Of a stretch of DNA of 64,000 nt, positions 20,300 to 32,495 are shown piece by piece. Positions within the stretch are counted from its first letter, which is position 1. Each line of letters starts with the position of its first letter. The notes below the pieces were generated by a model. It had not been told where the DNA came from. It saw only the letters and a list, made by a program, of their open reading frames with translations, and ran no database searches. Source of the DNA: Atrina japonica (Eukaryota; Mollusca; Bivalvia; Pterioida; Pinnidae); assembly GCA_030159075.1 (NCBI GenBank), contig BROG01000030.1, forward strand, positions 2,155,001-2,219,000, in the 5' to 3' direction. The position numbers and the translations under genes were made by a program.

Positions 20300-20930
20300 G
20301 GTATTAGATTTAATTTAACTGAGATTCGAAACTCATTGGCTTGTGAATTGATAACCATTTATTAATTGTAACGACGACGTCGATGATGGTGAGAGTAGCG
20401 ACGACGGCGACAACGATGATGATGATGGTGCTGATATTGAAGCTAGTTTATTTTTGCTTGAACAATATCGACGAATTAAACAGTTTCACACATTTACAAC
20501 AACAGATATCACAATCAAAATGCCATATGTTTACAAAGAATAATGAATTCGTCACAAAAATAGCTTGAAATAGTTAAGATGACCATACATAATAACTAAA
20601 AGATTAAATACTTAATGCCATGTATAATGGATTTACAATCCTGGAGTATCGACATTTGCATCAATAATTCTTATCTTTCCATTGCTACGGGTTGATTTAT
20701 GATAGGCTAACTTTATAGTTCTACTGACAATCTAAAACGCAATGAATCCTAGTTTAGGTCAGTGATCCCATGTGTACTTTTTCACTTGTTTAACAAGTAG
20801 GTTAAACTGTTTTATTTTACACATAATGATTCTATGTTGAGGACTTCGTATCTTATAATTCATACAGCTATGCATTTCATTGTATAGCAATAGACGCAAA
20901 ATCACCAACAAACATAAATGAGAAACATGA
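20300..20930. other. Unique sequence, GAC/GAT-rich patch
   Basis: A short GACGACG/GATGATG patch lies at 20372-20430. A 61-codon ORF across it is not convincing. Confidence 0.4.
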
Positions 20931-20931
20931 T

Positions 20932-21303
20932 GATGTCGGCTTTCCTATCGTGAGTTTCCCACATTTAAATAGTAATATGCCTCCCACACCTGTACATGGT
21001 GTTTATATCACTAATAGTCAGATATGCCAGACTTGTTCAACATATGACCATTTCATATACAGAGGCAAAGTACTCACTGATAAGTTGTTGTCGAATACGG
21101 TAGACAGAATTATCTTATAATCAATTACTTGTTTTACTTACTGAAATGTCTCTACAGATTGCGACGATAATTTATCCCTCACTTTTCGAAACTGACTGTA
21201 GACTCATTACTTTTTGGAGGTCCGTGTTTGTTCATGTTTATCAAATTTGTAGTTTTTTTGACCCCCTGTCTGTTAAAACTTGGTATCTGCGATTTTATAT
21301 ATC
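20932..21303 (+). mobile_element. Penelope-like copy F, short 3' fragment
   Basis: GATGATGTCGGCTTTCCTAT and CCACATTTAAATAGTAATAT match the RT C-terminal region of copy C (18433-18480). Then come CATTTCATATACAGAGGCAA and a shortened tail with AGGTCCGTGTTTGTTCATGT and TTGGTATCTGCGATTTTATA. Internal deletions remove the FRKFYGR region and part of the tail. Confidence 0.75.
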
Positions 21304-21344
21304 AATGATCAATATAATACAGAACGTAAATCATTAACTATGAT

Positions 21345-22190
21345 AAATTATTATAAAATCGTCAATGTCGTCTGTTTTCAACATCATACGTAATATAATA
21401 CCTAATATTCATGAAATGGTGTTCAATTTACCTTAATACCTGGCTGGCAATTTCCTAAGTTTCCTATCTGAGCGTTGTCTATTTATGGAAAATGATTCAC
21501 AATTGAACGGATTATGTCATTTTATGTGCTAAATCATTTAGGTAGAAAATTGACATAATTTCTTTTTACAAAAACATTGAAAAATAATTAATGCTTTTGT
21601 GGATAATCATTTTACATTTGATTAACAGTAATGAAAAATAATATGTACGTAATTTCTAAATCGTTGCCATCTCCAAATAGATGCTACTGCTACATTGGTA
21701 AAACAATGTCGGTGAGTTTTTGATATGATAATTCGTAACTCTGTGCTTTCCATCATTTAATGATGTAGAGACAAAAATAGAAATATTTTTTAGTACTGTT
21801 TGTATGAAATTGGTTGAATACTTCATTTCCTCAATTACACCTAAATAATTGTTACAAAGAAGTATTCAAACATAATTAGCCTAATTGTACGGTGACACGA
21901 CTTGTTTGACCTACATGCCGATTCCGTGTCCGTAATTCGAGGTCGATATCTCAGGATACACTACGTTTTAAAGCATTTGATTGATTTGCTACGGCAAAAT
22001 CATGACATAAACTCAGACAATTCGTTTAATAGAATAAACCTACGTAATAACTTCCTTGGTACGCACCAGTAGGCATAATTGCAGCAACAAAAATCTCTAG
22101 GAAGGAAATGATTTGGGAATAAATCAGTTTATGTGCTAAATGATGATGCTGATATAAAGAGACATTTAGGGTACAACTAGTCAAGTATAC
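21345..22190. other. Unique AT-rich DNA, nothing recognised
   Basis: No feature can be supported. Confidence 0.45.
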
Positions 22191-22194
22191 ACGC

Positions 22195-23220
22195 CAAAAT
22201 CACATCAATGTGTTAAACAAAGGTGTTCCTAGTTCAAAAGTTAGTTTTTCTTATTAATTATCATTAACTGGAGATAAAAAGTAATCCAGTTTTCCTCTAG
22301 AAAAACAAAGTTTATTTGCTTAAATTGAGTATAGCGACATAATGACATACATGAGAATTAATATTATTTTGTTGTTAAAACCTAAATTGTCTTAATGACA
22401 TCTACTTTGCTCCAGTAAATTCAAAGTCATACGTATGATATACCAAAATCACATTAATAAGTAAAAACTAGTTGAAAATTAGTAAAAAAAATGAGATAAT
22501 GCTAGTTTTTCTCGAGAGAAACCTATTTTGATTGCAAAATGTTGTATATTAATGACTAGTAAAAAATGAAACGTAGTTAAATCCAGTTAAACTCGGACAG
22601 TCATACCCATTGCAATATTAAATCTATTGAAGAAAAACTAGGTTTAACTGAAAAACTAGGTTTGAAAAAAAAATGTTTAATTCATTTATGTGCCATATCA
22701 GTTAAATCTAGTCTTTGTCCAGTTAAACTTCATTTTTCACATAACTCACATAAACTGGATAAATAGTAGGTTACCTTCACAAAACTCACAAAAAATAGTT
22801 AAATTCTTGTTTTAGCTATAAAAAACCTATTTCACTTGTATGAACCTAGTTTAACTGGGTCAAAAACACAAAAGACAGTATCATGAATGAGTAAAACCTA
22901 GCTTTATTCGGTTAAACCTAGTTTTTTCGGTTAAAACTAGTTTTTTCGGTTACACTAGCTTTTTCGGTTAAACCTGGTTTTTCGGTTAAACCTAGTTTTT
23001 TCGGTTAAACCTAGCATTTTCGGTTAAAACTAGCTTTTTCGATTAAACCTAGTTTTTTCGGTTAAACCTAGTTTTTTCTCCAGTTAATTTTAATTGAGAC
23101 ACTAATATCACTTTCATTAGTTAAATTTAGTTTTTCTCGATTCTTGCATTTACTGGAGAAAACCTATGTTCAACTGAAATACTAGAATTAACTGGAGAAA
23201 AACAGGTTAAAATCATTAAT
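22195..23220. repeat. Dispersed and tandem TTAAACCTAGTTTTT motif region
   Basis: The core at about 22885-23085 has some ten units of 19-21 bp (GGTTAAACCTAGTTTTTTC). On both sides the same motif, or its reverse complement (AAAAACTAGGTTTAACTG at 22626-22660), occurs singly, often next to CCAGTTAA or AACTGGAG. The motif is close to palindromic, so many local hairpins are possible. No transposon family is recognised. Confidence 0.8.
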
Positions 23221-23700
23221 GTGACTTTGACTTGCCTTTGAAGTATATTGTATATGAATTATAATTACAAATTTACAATTTGCTACAATCAATTTTTAAA
23301 CAACGTAATCTAAAGTTATTCAATTAACACTGTACCTTTTGCATGGTGACATTGATAAATGTTATTTCATGTAGAGGAGTTTAATAACACAATTATGTAT
23401 ATCATTAAATCATATTGAATATGACCGATTATTCCGTTTACTTATTGTTAATAGATTTATTTCCGTTGCTACAAATTGAATTTTTGAGTAAATTTCAACC
23501 CTACATTGGTGGAAACGAAATATAACACCAAAGTTATAAGCTTGAAACAAGTAAATTAAGTAGAATATACAGATCCTATTGATTCTGATGAAATGTAAGA
23601 TATGTCTATAGCAGTATTGTATCTGATATAACACTCTCGAGGTAGTTACTTGATATATACGTCCGTTGGTGGATATGTTATGCTATTAGCAAAATGCATA
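23221..23700. other. Unique AT-rich DNA, nothing recognised
   Basis: A 74-codon minus-strand ORF at 23410-23634 shows no recognised motif. Confidence 0.4.
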
Positions 23701-23705
23701 TATAC

Positions 23706-23800
23706 AGTGGAACCTCGCTATTAAGACCATCTTTCTGACTGACTCAAACTGCTCGTAGTAGTGAGGTGGTCTCTTAAATGAGGTTTTGTATACTTGTTTA
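23706..23800. repeat. Hairpin-rich repeat, left part
   Basis: CAGTGGAACCTCGCTATTAA, GACCATC ... GTGAGGTGGTCTCTTAAATG is the same motif as the array at 24775-25078. PLE copy E separates the two. Confidence 0.65.
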
Positions 23801-23867
23801 ATTATTTATCATAATATCACCTCGCATGTCAGACCACAAGTTTTCGGTTTCTTTATGAATATATAAA

Positions 23868-24757
23868 AAATCTTAGTTACCAAAATATAAATCTTTAGGA
23901 TGTCCAGGGTATAGATACAAATCTGGTAAAAATGACAAACACGGACCTCTGAAAACCAAGAGGTGGGATCAGGTGCCATAGAGGAGTAAGCATCCCCTGT
24001 CGACCGGTCCCACCAGCCGTGAGTCCACAGTCCAAGTCCAAATGAAATACATGAAGAACGAATCCTCGTCACAATTGGTTCGGATGTCTCAACAACCGCC
24101 AACGAAAACGCAACTCAACTTTTCACTTAGTGAAACAGAGTTAACAAGACTATTATACCGACCGTTGAATTTGCCGAACGTTGACAACAAATGCGGTTTT
24201 CGATATCCCTGCGTCAATAATTTGTCAATGAGTAATTTACATTTGTACATTAAATATTCATATGTTGAACACGCACTGGTATATCGGATCATTTGTGAAA
24301 TATAAATTCCATATGCCGGTGATTTTTGGATATTAATACTTAAATGTGGAAAATTTACGACGAGAAAGCCGAAATCGTCGCGTTTGTCGTATACCGTAAT
24401 TGCCAATTTCCTGTTTGTGTCTTTAGTAAGAAAAATGTCTAAGTATGAAGCGTGTGTGCTTTATTCTGTTGTATCTTTAATTTCTAGTTCGCTGGGATAT
24501 ATCGCATTGAGAGATGTATGAAAATTGTCATTATTGATTGACAAAACGTCGTCGATATATCTAAATGTCAAATTAAAGGACACTGCTAGCTTTTTTCTGA
24601 TTCAGCAGTTTCTGAATGAAGACTGCTTCGTATGAATAAAAGAACAAGTCGGTCAACAAAGGAGAACAATTGGTTCCCATAGGAATACTGAGAGTTTGGT
24701 GAAAGACCATGTCTCCGAACATTACAAATATATAGAAATTCCAGCATGGTAATTCCA
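23868..24757 (-). mobile_element. Penelope-like copy E, 5'-truncated
   Basis: Minus strand: RT from just upstream of the GIPMGTNCSPLL box (24573-24791 ORF), through FRYIDDVLS at about 24540, to an open C-terminal ORF (24089-24406, with KRDDFGF and KFNGRYNSLV). The tail follows and ends at the common terminus (23868). The 5' break is at about 24757. A shortened Lys run and frame breaks separate the ORFs. Flanks on both sides are the hairpin-rich repeat, which gives a candidate insertion site. Confidence 0.85.
23945..23964 (-). promoter_or_regulatory. PLE 3'-tail stem-loop, copy E
   Basis: Minus strand ACCTCT ... AGAGGT with loop TGGTTTTC: the same stem as copies B, C, D and I, with one loop change. 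Confidence 0.6.
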
Positions 24758-24774
24758 TACAGAATACAGAAGAG

Positions 24775-25078
24775 ACCACCTCACTAATCAAACCACTTTA
24801 AATCAATCAGGTTCCATTGTTAGACCTCCCTATCGGACCACTCTGAGTCAATCATAAGGTGTTCTTAATAGTGAAGTGCCACAATAACACCTCTAATCAA
24901 ACCACTTTGAGCCAATCAGTTAGGTGGTATTAATAGCGAGGATTCACTGTAACACCTCATTAATCAGACCACTTTAAGGCAATTTGTTAGGTGGTCTTAA
25001 TAGTGAGTTTCCATTGAAACACTTCACTAATCAGACCACTTTGACTCAATCAGTTAGGTGGTTTTTATAGCGAGCTTC
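24775..25078. repeat. 66-bp tandem repeat with internal palindrome
   Basis: About five units with starts roughly 65-67 bp apart (AACACCTC at 24886, 24951 and 25018). Each has CTAATCAGACCACTTTGAGT then CAATCAGTTAGGTGGTCTTA, so GACCAC and GTGGTC form an arm pair inside every unit. Related single units lie near 23.7 kb and 0.5 kb. Confidence 0.85.
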
Positions 25079-25450
25079 GAAGGGTATGAATGTTCAACGG
25101 GTATGAATGTTCAACGCGTATGAATGGTCGACGGATATGATTGGTCAACGAATATAATTGGTCAACGAGTATGAATGGTCGACTGGTATGAATGGTCGAA
25201 GGGTATGACTGTTCGATGGGTATAACTGGTCGACGGGTATGACTGGTCGACGGGTATGACTGTTCGATGGGTATAAGTGGTCGACGGGTATGACTGGTCG
25301 AAGGGTATGACTGACCGATGGGTATGACCTGTAGACCGGTATGCGTTGTCGAAGGGTATGAATGTTCAACGGGTATGACTGGTCGACGGTATGAAAGGAC
25401 GGCAGGTATGACAGGTAGACAGATATGGACGAGTGATGGGTATGACTGTT
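25079..25450. repeat. 18-bp minisatellite
   Basis: About 20 units of the form GGTCGACGGGTATGACTG, with variants GTTCAACGG and GGTCGAAGG. Eighteen is a multiple of three, so a 74-codon minus-strand ORF persists; it is not considered a protein. Confidence 0.9.
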
Positions 25451-25454
25451 CGGC

Positions 25455-27490
25455 AGATAATCTTCACCTCCGTGTTTTCCAGTGCTCTTAGGTTTGAATT
25501 CCTAAAGATTGATACGTTGTTATGTTTGCTATTTAACCTAAACTTGTGCCAAAATATTCCTTTATATGCCCTGTATCACTACTAAATGCAATTTAATAAA
25601 ATAATGGCTTGCTGGCAGCAAACAAACTTGTTATTCCAAATCATGCACGGAATCTGTTCCGAAAAATATAAATAACTGTAGAGTATCACAATTTTTGTAA
25701 ATCACATTCAATATATCTTTGAAAGGAAACAAACAATAAATAATGTGGCTAATTCTAGTCAACAAGACATGCTTTATTTGTTTACATAAGATAATGGTTC
25801 ACTAAACGCAATAGAAGTCTTTTCAATAAGATGGATAATTGTTTATCAAGACATATTACAAGAAATTTTTGGCTGGATCAATGTTGGGAAAATATTTCTG
25901 TTACATAGAACATTTTCTATTTAAAATTTGTGATGTATCTTTGATTTTTTCAGATTCCAAACACATTTACACTGAAGGAAACAATTACATGTATTTCATA
26001 ACAGCACAAGGCGCAATTAAATGGAGAGTGCTACGCAAATGTTGCCAATACTAGTCTATCCTTTATGAACAAAAGAAACAGAATAATTTTCTAAAAAACG
26101 AATTTATTATCTATGCTGCAAACATAATTCGTTTTGTATAGTATCTATTCGTCTGTACCTCATCTCCTCTAGTGCATATTGTACACGGAATATGTGTCAA
26201 TAGCTGCTGACATTTTTGTTATCCGAATATTGTGTTTCGTGATATTAGGTAATTAGTATACAAAGTGCATTATCGATCTACATCTCGGCCAGTCTTGTAC
26301 AAAAAGAAGTCATTAATTCCATGTTAAGAACAATATTGCAATGTTACTACGCAATGCAACCTAAATGACTCTTGTCATAAACCAAGAAGGAAACGACACC
26401 AGCTTTCCAGAGACAATATCGGATATGTAAAGTCATAAGATGTTGATATCAAGCTTTTATTGCGTTCCATTTGACATTTTGAATTCAACTTTTCATAAGG
26501 AAATAAATTACACAATTCGTATTTTTATATGCGTAAATTGTCTTGTAAATCGTACACGCACCTTTTGCATTTAGCTTCAATACTTGATTACTGATAATAA
26601 AGCACAGTTACTATTTTGCTATTAATACCTGCGTTTTGAAGATTTATGAGAAATGGTGGGGGGATTTGATATATATCTCACTAAACTAATATTTCAAATC
26701 CTTCATAATATGCACAGAAACAAATGAAATCAATACACAATTCATAAGTAATTTCCGATATATGTATCTTCTTTTGCATTTATTACAGCCATATGACACG
26801 GGGTATGAACTTAGCAAATAAAAAACGAATCAATATAAAAAATAATTCCCAATTACAGATCCGAATGTTTGAGAGGTCGAGGCCACAGTAAAGTTGTTTG
26901 CTTGTTTTAGGATTATAGCTTGCCGTGACCCTTAGAATGTTTTTCGTTTTCAAGACAATCGATATTTAATATAACACAAAATTAGCGTAGGCCCATTGAT
27001 AATCTTTCAGGATATTTCTTTCGCTACTTTTTCATCGTTCTTGTGATATTAGTATACATTTTATAGCGATGATTATTTATCTGGACTTTGAACGCTATAC
27101 TTTTGAGAAATATGTTTTATCTTGTAACCCCGAAAACTGAACAAAAACAAATATTACACAGAAATGAAATATTACAGTAACTCTTAATCAAACTATGAGT
27201 CATGTATATAAATATTTTGAAATGAAAAGATGTATCAAATTTTATAACAAAATTGATTTATCACTTTATCATTGCGATAACCTTTGAGGTTTAGAAATTT
27301 TTGGTAAATGGATGTTCAATGCGCATTTTGCAATCGCCGTGCGTACCGCTAACACAGCTGCCTTTAAAATGGTCTTCGTATTCAGAAACATCAAATACAA
27401 CATTTAATTTCAGTTTAGAAAAGATATTGTTCACACTTTTCTAAAGTCTTTGATCCAAATTTGGTATATTGTAGGTATGTTGTTTGAAAT
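25455..27490. other. Unique AT-rich DNA, no gene seen
   Basis: Two kilobases without a supported feature. A 71-codon ORF at 25839-26054 has no motif I recognise. Confidence 0.45.
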
Positions 27491-27491
27491 G

Positions 27492-27660
<169 letters not shown>

Positions 27661-27664
27661 GATA

Positions 27665-28405
27665 CGATAAATATACTACCAAAATGTAAAGCATCACAAT
27701 TTTCTATTAAAATTTTCTTTTATTTTGTTAACGCTTTCCATAGCGTGGTTGTTCAGACGGAAACTGTTGTTACTAACACAGAATGAAATGTTCATTGTTC
27801 GATGATGTCATGGTGACGTCAGGAGGTAGCAATTATGATTTACAGAGTTATATTTCAAAACGATTTTTTTCTGTACATATGTATAAGGTAGAGGAAACGG
27901 GTACATCATTTGTCCTTTAATGTAAAAGAGGTCTGTGCAAGGCGTATATAAAGAATTTACAGAACATAAAAGTGTCACTGTTATTTACCGACCGTTTTAT
28001 TACTGTCTACATTTTCTCTTTTGTTCATCTTTTCAAGCCAAGACAACAAATTAATCAGTCTAGCAAAAATACCTCGTTAATTTTTACAGTCTTAAATGAA
28101 TAACAGGTGTAAAGACGAATGGATATTCAAGATATTTCTCTAAAAGAATTCAATTATTAACGACAGGGCGATGATTGCACATGGCTGATTAGAACAAGTG
28201 TCTTGTAATGAAAAAAACTCTTTATATATTTCACTATTGCGTCATAAAAGATCGTGTTTTAAAGAAAACATTATTGATCGTACCACATGATAGACTAGGT
28301 AATAGATTAATTTAAATAAATGGATGCCACTCTTTTTCCAAGATTCCAAGAATTTTAGACGAACATACCAAGACGGTTAACTAAATCAATGAAACATTTA
28401 GTAAA
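27665..28405. other. Unique AT-rich DNA, nothing recognised
   Basis: No supported feature between the TA and GTAT arrays. Confidence 0.45.
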
Positions 28406-28411
28406 TTACAT

Positions 28412-28470
28412 GCATGTTTGTATGTATGTATGTATGTATGTATGTATGTATGTATGTTTGCATGTATGTA
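28412..28470. repeat. (GTAT)n tetranucleotide array
   Basis: About 12 units of TGTA with a few TTTG interruptions near both ends. Confidence 0.95.
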
Positions 28471-28474
28471 AATT

Positions 28475-29395
28475 TATGTATGGACATGTATGTTTTTTAC
28501 ATCCCTCAACACAACAATTGATAAACAAATAGCTTTTTATTACACTTGCTACAGTAACATTGTAATAATGGATGACAAAATGGTATGAATTCCCACAAAA
28601 GGATATCAGGGAAATCAACAAAAGCATTTTATAGGGAAACATATCTTTTTGCCATCCGAAGATACAGGAATAGCAAATAAGTGAGAATAATCTACTAACC
28701 TGAATAATATACAAATAGCATTGATTCATGTCTGACACAATTTGTTTATGTTTTAGTCGAACCAAGATTTATCTGAGGTAAACCAACCTGTCAATATGGT
28801 CATTAGTACTGACAGAAAAAAAGAAAAGAAATGAAGATCTGTTGCCGGCCAGACAGCAGCTATCTAAACGCATATATTGAAACTGTATTTTGAGAATTTT
28901 GGTTCAGTTATTGCGCAAAATATTTGATACCATGAATCATATTCTTTGATGTCATGTATTTTGTCCCGCGGAATAACCGTTATCTAAGTGAATCATTCTA
29001 GAACTATGAGAGCAAATTTCCAGAAGATATAAGAAAGGTTTTCATCAAAACAGAAATATGCTACTTATAATGTTTAAACTCAGTGATCATTGTCATTGTA
29101 TGTATTCGCGTCCAATCATGATCAACCAGTTTATAGAAACTCTAGTTTTACTGATTGTTTTTTTTTTGATACAGATTTAACTAAGTCGTCTCAATTGATG
29201 CTTTTGCTTAGGAGAAAAATAGATGATTCAAATCTACCGTCAATGGCAATAGCTTATTGTTGGATCGTATTCAATTTGCTTGACAAAGAGTTTCATGTCG
29301 ACGTTTGAGTGTAGTGGAACGAATTTACCATTCAATCATCTCTTAAGATATATCTTCGTAATTTTATCTTGAAATATCGCTTCATATCTATATTC
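28475..29395. other. Unique DNA, two weak ORFs
   Basis: A 119-codon minus-strand ORF (28406-28765) partly overlaps the GTAT array. A 72-codon plus-strand ORF (29090-29308) lies just upstream of hammerhead motif (d). Neither shows a recognised domain. Confidence 0.35.
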
Positions 29396-29402
29396 AACTC
29401 AA

Positions 29403-29446
29403 GCTCAACTGATGAAGTTTTATTGACAGAAACGATCGTCTTCAGC
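29403..29446 (+). ncRNA. Hammerhead ribozyme-like motif (d)
   Basis: GCTCAA (29403-29408), CTGATGA (29409-29415), stem II with GTT/GAC and loop TTATT, GAAA (29429-29432), stem III ACG/CGT with a 2-nt loop, C at the cleavage position (29440), and TTCAGC closing stem I with one C/C mismatch. All core residues are intact. The downstream GCATTTGTTTTGGCCTTTAT is shared with motif (e), marking a subtype distinct from (a)-(c). Confidence 0.6.
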
Positions 29447-29865
29447 ATTTGTTTTGGCCTTTATTGTAAAACTTAAACTTCGTACTCAAAAGAGTCATGA
29501 CCAAAAAAGTCACTAAATTGATTTAAAATTCTAGCTGACATAACTTTATGATGATGAAAACACACAATGCCTGCTGCAATGGATTTATTTGTATATATAT
29601 CTTCCTTGTAATAGTTAATATTGACGACAATTATTGCTCATTTAAAAACAAACCATCAGGATAATCAACATTCGACTTAAGAGTATCATCCATGTCATCG
29701 GAACATCAGCGTGATTCATGCAAGTGCATACAGTTCATGTTAACATCAAAAGGAAATATCTTGGTGAAATATGTATTATGTTTTTCCGTGTTTAAGATGT
29801 ACTGATTATAATGTATCTGTATTTTATATATTTATTGCCCTGGTTGTATGGAGACGTTAGGATTT

Positions 29866-29934
29866 GTTTACTCAAGGCAAGTCATCTTTCACGGGGGCGA
29901 AGCCAGAGGGGAATATGACTTGTCGCGGGTAAAC
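29866..29934. repeat. Imperfect inverted repeat with GC-rich loop
   Basis: GTTTACTCAAGGCAAGTCAT (29866-29885) pairs imperfectly with ATGACTTGTCGCGGGTAAAC (29915-29934). The 29-nt loop holds ACGGGGGCGAAGCCAGAGG, strikingly GC-rich for this window. A 76-codon ORF (29848-30078) runs across it. The downstream AATAAATTGTTTATTATACC recurs at about 53.86 kb, so this may be a dispersed repeat. Confidence 0.5.
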
Positions 29935-30288
29935 ACATCATCATATATCCTTATAACCAGGATAATAAATTGTTTATTATACCGAAAACACAGAATCAAT
30001 AAAGATTATCGAATAGGCTGCAAGGGTTTTCGCATGCGAGGAAGATATGACACACGCGAATTTAGACATGAGGTGTAGTCTACCTGACACGTGGCGGCTA
30101 TCAACCTATCCCTGATTTTGGTTTATTAATGAGGTACATGTATAATGATAATGATTAATGTCTTCATGCCAATTGATTTCACCTGCAATTAGGAAGACAA
30201 TTTGGGAAACATATGCAGGGGTAGTCTATTCTAATAATGTAATTATAACCGATCTATTTTCATTATTACTACAATAACTAATATTATT

Positions 30289-30826
<538 letters not shown>

Positions 30827-30839
30827 TTTAGATTATGAT

Positions 30840-31770
30840 ATAATTATTTTGATGGATACCTCCTTTTAATAATAATTTCACATTTAATTTCTGTTCGGAA
30901 TCCTGTTTGAGAATCATGGTCCAGTCCTGTATGCGGGTTGATTGGTTGTTTGGTTTGATACATTAAGTAAAATTATAAAATTATACAATTAGTTGATAAT
31001 AATGATAAAATGCAACAACAATTACATGATAGTGATATTGATTCTTGAATAAATATCATGATAGCCATGTAGGTGCAAAAGTATATGGAATGCGATTTGC
31101 TGAAAATAGAATTGTTGTGACATTCAGGAAAATGCATTATACTTAAATCAAATTATCCCCAACAACAACAATATGCATATATATTTACATTGACATTGAT
31201 TCTACAAAAATAGAATAGAAGTAACAAAAAGGGGCCAAAGAAAAGTATTATTATCTTTCAGATCATACGACTGTACGAACTGTATCAAAAAAATTTATCG
31301 ATTACTAATTTACAACATAATCTGAAGTGAATTTGTGGTTCCTGAGCAAATAATATCTTTGAATATATCGTCTAAACTAATCCATTATCGATCAGATCAC
31401 GACGCAAGCTGTGCTGAGTTTTCATTGATCACCTTAAAAATGACCATTACTCCTGACCACTTTAATGGTCTTGCAATGAAAGGCGTATAACCACTTTTTA
31501 TGACTTGATAGTTTTATAGACACAACCACGTCTTCTTGGCAGAGAATGGAGACTACCTTTTAGAAACATGCATTTGTAGTTCGATTTTCAACAACTGGAA
31601 GAGACAAAAGCTATACATTTCAGATGAAATAATAGATTTATTGAAGATATATGGGGCAACGTATGCTTATCTAGTAACATCATTCTGGTGTGTATCTTGC
31701 ACGAATATAAAACATAGCTATAAAAATAAAGCATGATGGTTTGATTCTAAATAATTGAATGAAAAGGCAC
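30840..31770. other. Unique AT-rich DNA, nothing recognised
   Basis: A 66-codon plus-strand ORF at 31536-31736 has no recognised motif. Confidence 0.4.
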
Positions 31771-31772
31771 TT

Positions 31773-31775
<3 letters not shown>

Positions 31776-31849
<74 letters not shown>
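31776..31849. repeat. (TA)n array, 74 bp
   Basis: Perfect alternating TA tract. Confidence 0.97.
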
Positions 31850-31851
<2 letters not shown>

Positions 31852-32069
31852 AAATAGGGAATAGTACAATAGACTGGTATATCTAGGTGTTAGAAATATG
31901 ACGTACCTTTGTATTTTTTAAGATTTTTAAGATGTTAATATCTGAAAAAAATAAACGCTTAATGTCAGTATGTATATTCATTAGATCATACATTAAGATA
32001 GCTATCGGATTGTTTGTTGAATACGAAACCAATTTTAGCTAGAAAGATTTTCATATGAAGAATGTCATC

Positions 32070-32071
<2 letters not shown>

Positions 32072-32131
<60 letters not shown>
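32072..32131. repeat. (TA)n array, 60 bp
   Basis: Perfect alternating TA tract, 140 bp from the 3' terminus of PLE copy D. Confidence 0.97.
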
Positions 32132-32134
<3 letters not shown>

Positions 32135-32353
32135 GCATCATGCGACATGCTTTGATTTGATATTATGTGACATGACGTAATTAATACTAATGCACCATAG
32201 ATGATGACCCAATTCAGTTTATGACAAAAATGACAATTTGTTTGCATTTATAATAGATAGCAAATATACATATAAAAATTTCAGATACCAAAGTATAAAT
32301 CAATAGGATGTCCAGGACATAGATACAAATCCAGTAAAAATGGACAAACACGG

Positions 32354-32373
32354 ACCTCTGGAAACCAAGAGGT
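32354..32373 (-). promoter_or_regulatory. PLE 3'-tail stem-loop, copy D
   Basis: Minus strand ACCTCTTGGTTTCCAGAGGT, identical to copies B and C. Confidence 0.6.
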
Positions 32374-32495
32374 GGGATCAGGTGCCATGGAGGAGTAAGC
32401 ATCCCCTGTCGACCGGTCACACCCGCCGTGAGTCCACATTCAAGTCCAATGAATCACGTGAGGAGTGTATCTTCGTCACAATTGGTACAGACGTC

